Shown piece after piece: positions 42,511-43,315 of a DNA stretch of 43,315 nucleotides. How positions within the stretch are numbered: the first letter of the stretch is position 1; the number at the start of each line of letters is the position of its first letter. The DNA comes from Pseudomonadota bacterium (GTDB taxonomy: Bacteria > Pseudomonadota > Gammaproteobacteria > Burkholderiales > Burkholderiaceae_D). A program made the position numbers and the translations under genes. The notes under the pieces were generated by a model, which saw only the letters and a list, made by a program, of their open reading frames with translations, had not been told where the DNA came from and ran no database searches. The stretch lies in assembly GCA_023422955.1 (NCBI GenBank), contig JAFAGG010000043.1, positions 1-43,315 on the forward strand, written 5' to 3'.

Positions 42511-42910
42511 AGGAGGCTGTTGTTTACTGGCAACGGCTTGCGCAGCTGTTCATGCTGAGGATTCCAGCGGTGCGCAGAATCGTGAGGCAAGCAGGCGCTG
42601 GTAGCGTCAGGAACTGGAAATCGGCTTGCTGATCGAAGCGTGTGAGCGGCATTCAAAGCGATTAATTAATCGGCGGGACGCAAGCCGGAAAGCAGGAACA
42701 CTAAATAGACGATGATGTTTATCATTGCTTCCCATCCAGAATACAGAGGTGCGCTTGTCCGAGCAGATTACTCGGGCTCCTCCTTCAGAAACAATTCCAG
42801 CCGCCAGAAAAAGAGAAAAACACGTACAATTCAATTTCATTTATCGATTGACCGATCCTTTTAATGGAAAGGATATCGATATAACAATGTTTTCTTAATC
42901 TGGAGCAAGA
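42511..42910. other. Intergenic region before the desaturase gene
   Basis: There are 400 bases without a supported gene; the right half is AT-rich. It carries a large hairpin at 42842-42881 (listed separately), a TTGACC at 42848-42853 and a TATAAC at 42880-42885, but their spacing does not make one canonical promoter. No terminator of the preceding gene was recognised. Confidence 0.5.
42842..42881. repeat. Bulged inverted repeat upstream of the desaturase gene
   Basis: TATCGAT (42842-42848) pairs with ATCGATA (42875-42881) and ATCCTTT (42855-42861) with AAAGGAT (42868-42874), separated by the bulge TGACCG on one side; the loop is TAATGG. This gives a 14-base-pair structure ending 29 bases before the ATG. 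It could be an operator or a 5'-leader hairpin. Confidence 0.65.
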
Positions 42911-43315
42911 ATGATTGCTAGCGAAGGGTTTAACACAATCCTCGACTTTCTCGCCAACGGCTTCACCCGAGCCAGCGCCTGGGAAATCCTTGCGTTCACG
43001 GCAGTGGTAACCCATATCACTATCGCAGGCGTTACTATTTATCTGCATCGTTGCCAGGCTCATCGTGCGTTGGATCTTCATCCTATCGCCAGCCATTTCT
43101 TCCGTTTCTGGTTGTGGATGACCACCGGTATGGTGACCAAGCAGTGGGCCGCCGTGCATCGCAAGCACCATGCAAAATGCGAAACCGAAGATGATCCGCA
43201 CAGCCCCGTCACCAAAGGCATCAAGAAAGTCTTCTGGGAAGGGGCAGAGCTGTACCGTACCGAAGCGAAAAAGCAGGAAACGATGGACAAGTACGGTCAC
43301 GGCACCCCGGATGAC
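42911..43315 (+). CDS. Fatty acid desaturase (partial, runs off the window)
   Basis: Only the first 135 residues are present; the gene continues beyond the window. After a hydrophobic helix (WEILAFTAVVTHITIAGVTIYL) come the histidine boxes of the membrane di-iron desaturases: His46-Arg-Cys-Gln-Ala-His51 (first box) and His83-Arg-Lys-His-His87 (second box). The third box would lie outside. This pattern fits the acyl-CoA delta-9-type desaturases. GGAG stands 5 bases before the ATG, so the start is confident. It introduces a double bond into acyl chains and would adjust membrane fluidity. A hairpin precedes it. Confidence 0.88.
   Translation, partial: MIASEGFNTILDFLANGFTRASAWEILAFTAVVTHITIAGVTIYLHRCQAHRALDLHPIASHFFRFWLWMTTGMVTKQWAAVHRKHHAKCETEDDPHSPVTKGIKKVFWEGAELYRTEAKKQETMDKYGHGTPDD

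Noticed and set aside
42785..43300. Minus-strand frame opposite the desaturase
   Set aside because: The plus strand encodes the desaturase histidine boxes and has a good ribosome binding site; the gene has no stop only because the window ends.

Overview
The window looks like chromosomal DNA of a betaproteobacterium, most likely order Burkholderiales and probably an Oxalobacteraceae-type genome. This is inferred from conserved gene blocks (rpsP-rimM-trmD-rplS followed by a CoA-type Nudix gene and a CobD-like gene; exbB-exbD-lpxK-Trm112-kdsB-adk), from protein similarity recognised by eye, and from the moderately high G+C content. I see no insertion sequence, phage module, CRISPR array, tRNA or rRNA. 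It reads as mostly core genome with a few lineage-specific genes.

Left part (1-15 kb). An acyl-CoA dehydrogenase of the large DmdC-like type is followed by a secreted DUF4864 protein. Convergent to these is a minus-strand group: a TM2-domain protein, the ammonium transporter amtB, and a small unknown protein translationally coupled to amtB. Next is the ribosome/tRNA-maturation operon rpsP-rimM-trmD-rplS, closed by a strong terminator. Then come a Nudix CoA pyrophosphatase, a CobD/CbiB-like membrane protein, a DUF599 membrane protein and fumarase C with its terminator. A GlsB/YeaQ-type small membrane protein borders a 0.9 kb gene-poor stretch. A NarX-type histidine kinase and a NarL-type response regulator then face each other.

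Middle part (15-28 kb). The minus-strand tamA-tamB pair builds the outer-membrane translocation and assembly module. Divergent from it are a thioredoxin-reductase-like flavoprotein and a Methyltransf_32-type methyltransferase. A Crp/Fnr-type regulator has a perfect 19-bp palindrome upstream and a 12-bp minisatellite just after its stop codon. It shares a bidirectional terminator with a DUF2721 membrane protein. A GIY-YIG protein, a DUF938 methyltransferase and an exported alpha/beta hydrolase follow. The hydrolase faces iron superoxide dismutase sodB across a 14-bp-stem terminator.

Right part (28-43 kb). xseA (minus) and exbB (plus) diverge from an AT-rich region holding nested inverted repeats and a consensus DnaA box. 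exbB-exbD, lpxK, a Trm112-like protein, kdsB and adk serve envelope energy transduction, lipid A/KDO synthesis and nucleotide metabolism. Then come a K+-independent-type proton-pumping pyrophosphatase, a lipoprotein gamma-glutamyltransferase, a patatin-like phospholipase, a divergent barstar-like protein, purN (probably with a very short or absent leader) and an RsmB-type rRNA methyltransferase. The window ends inside a fatty acid desaturase gene that has a large hairpin just upstream.

I did not find a clear new multi-gene system. The best leads are small: the amtB-coupled unknown protein, the Crp/Fnr palindrome, the barstar-like protein lacking the barnase-contacting aspartates, the histidine kinase with a changed H-box, and the structured DNA upstream of exbB and of the desaturase.
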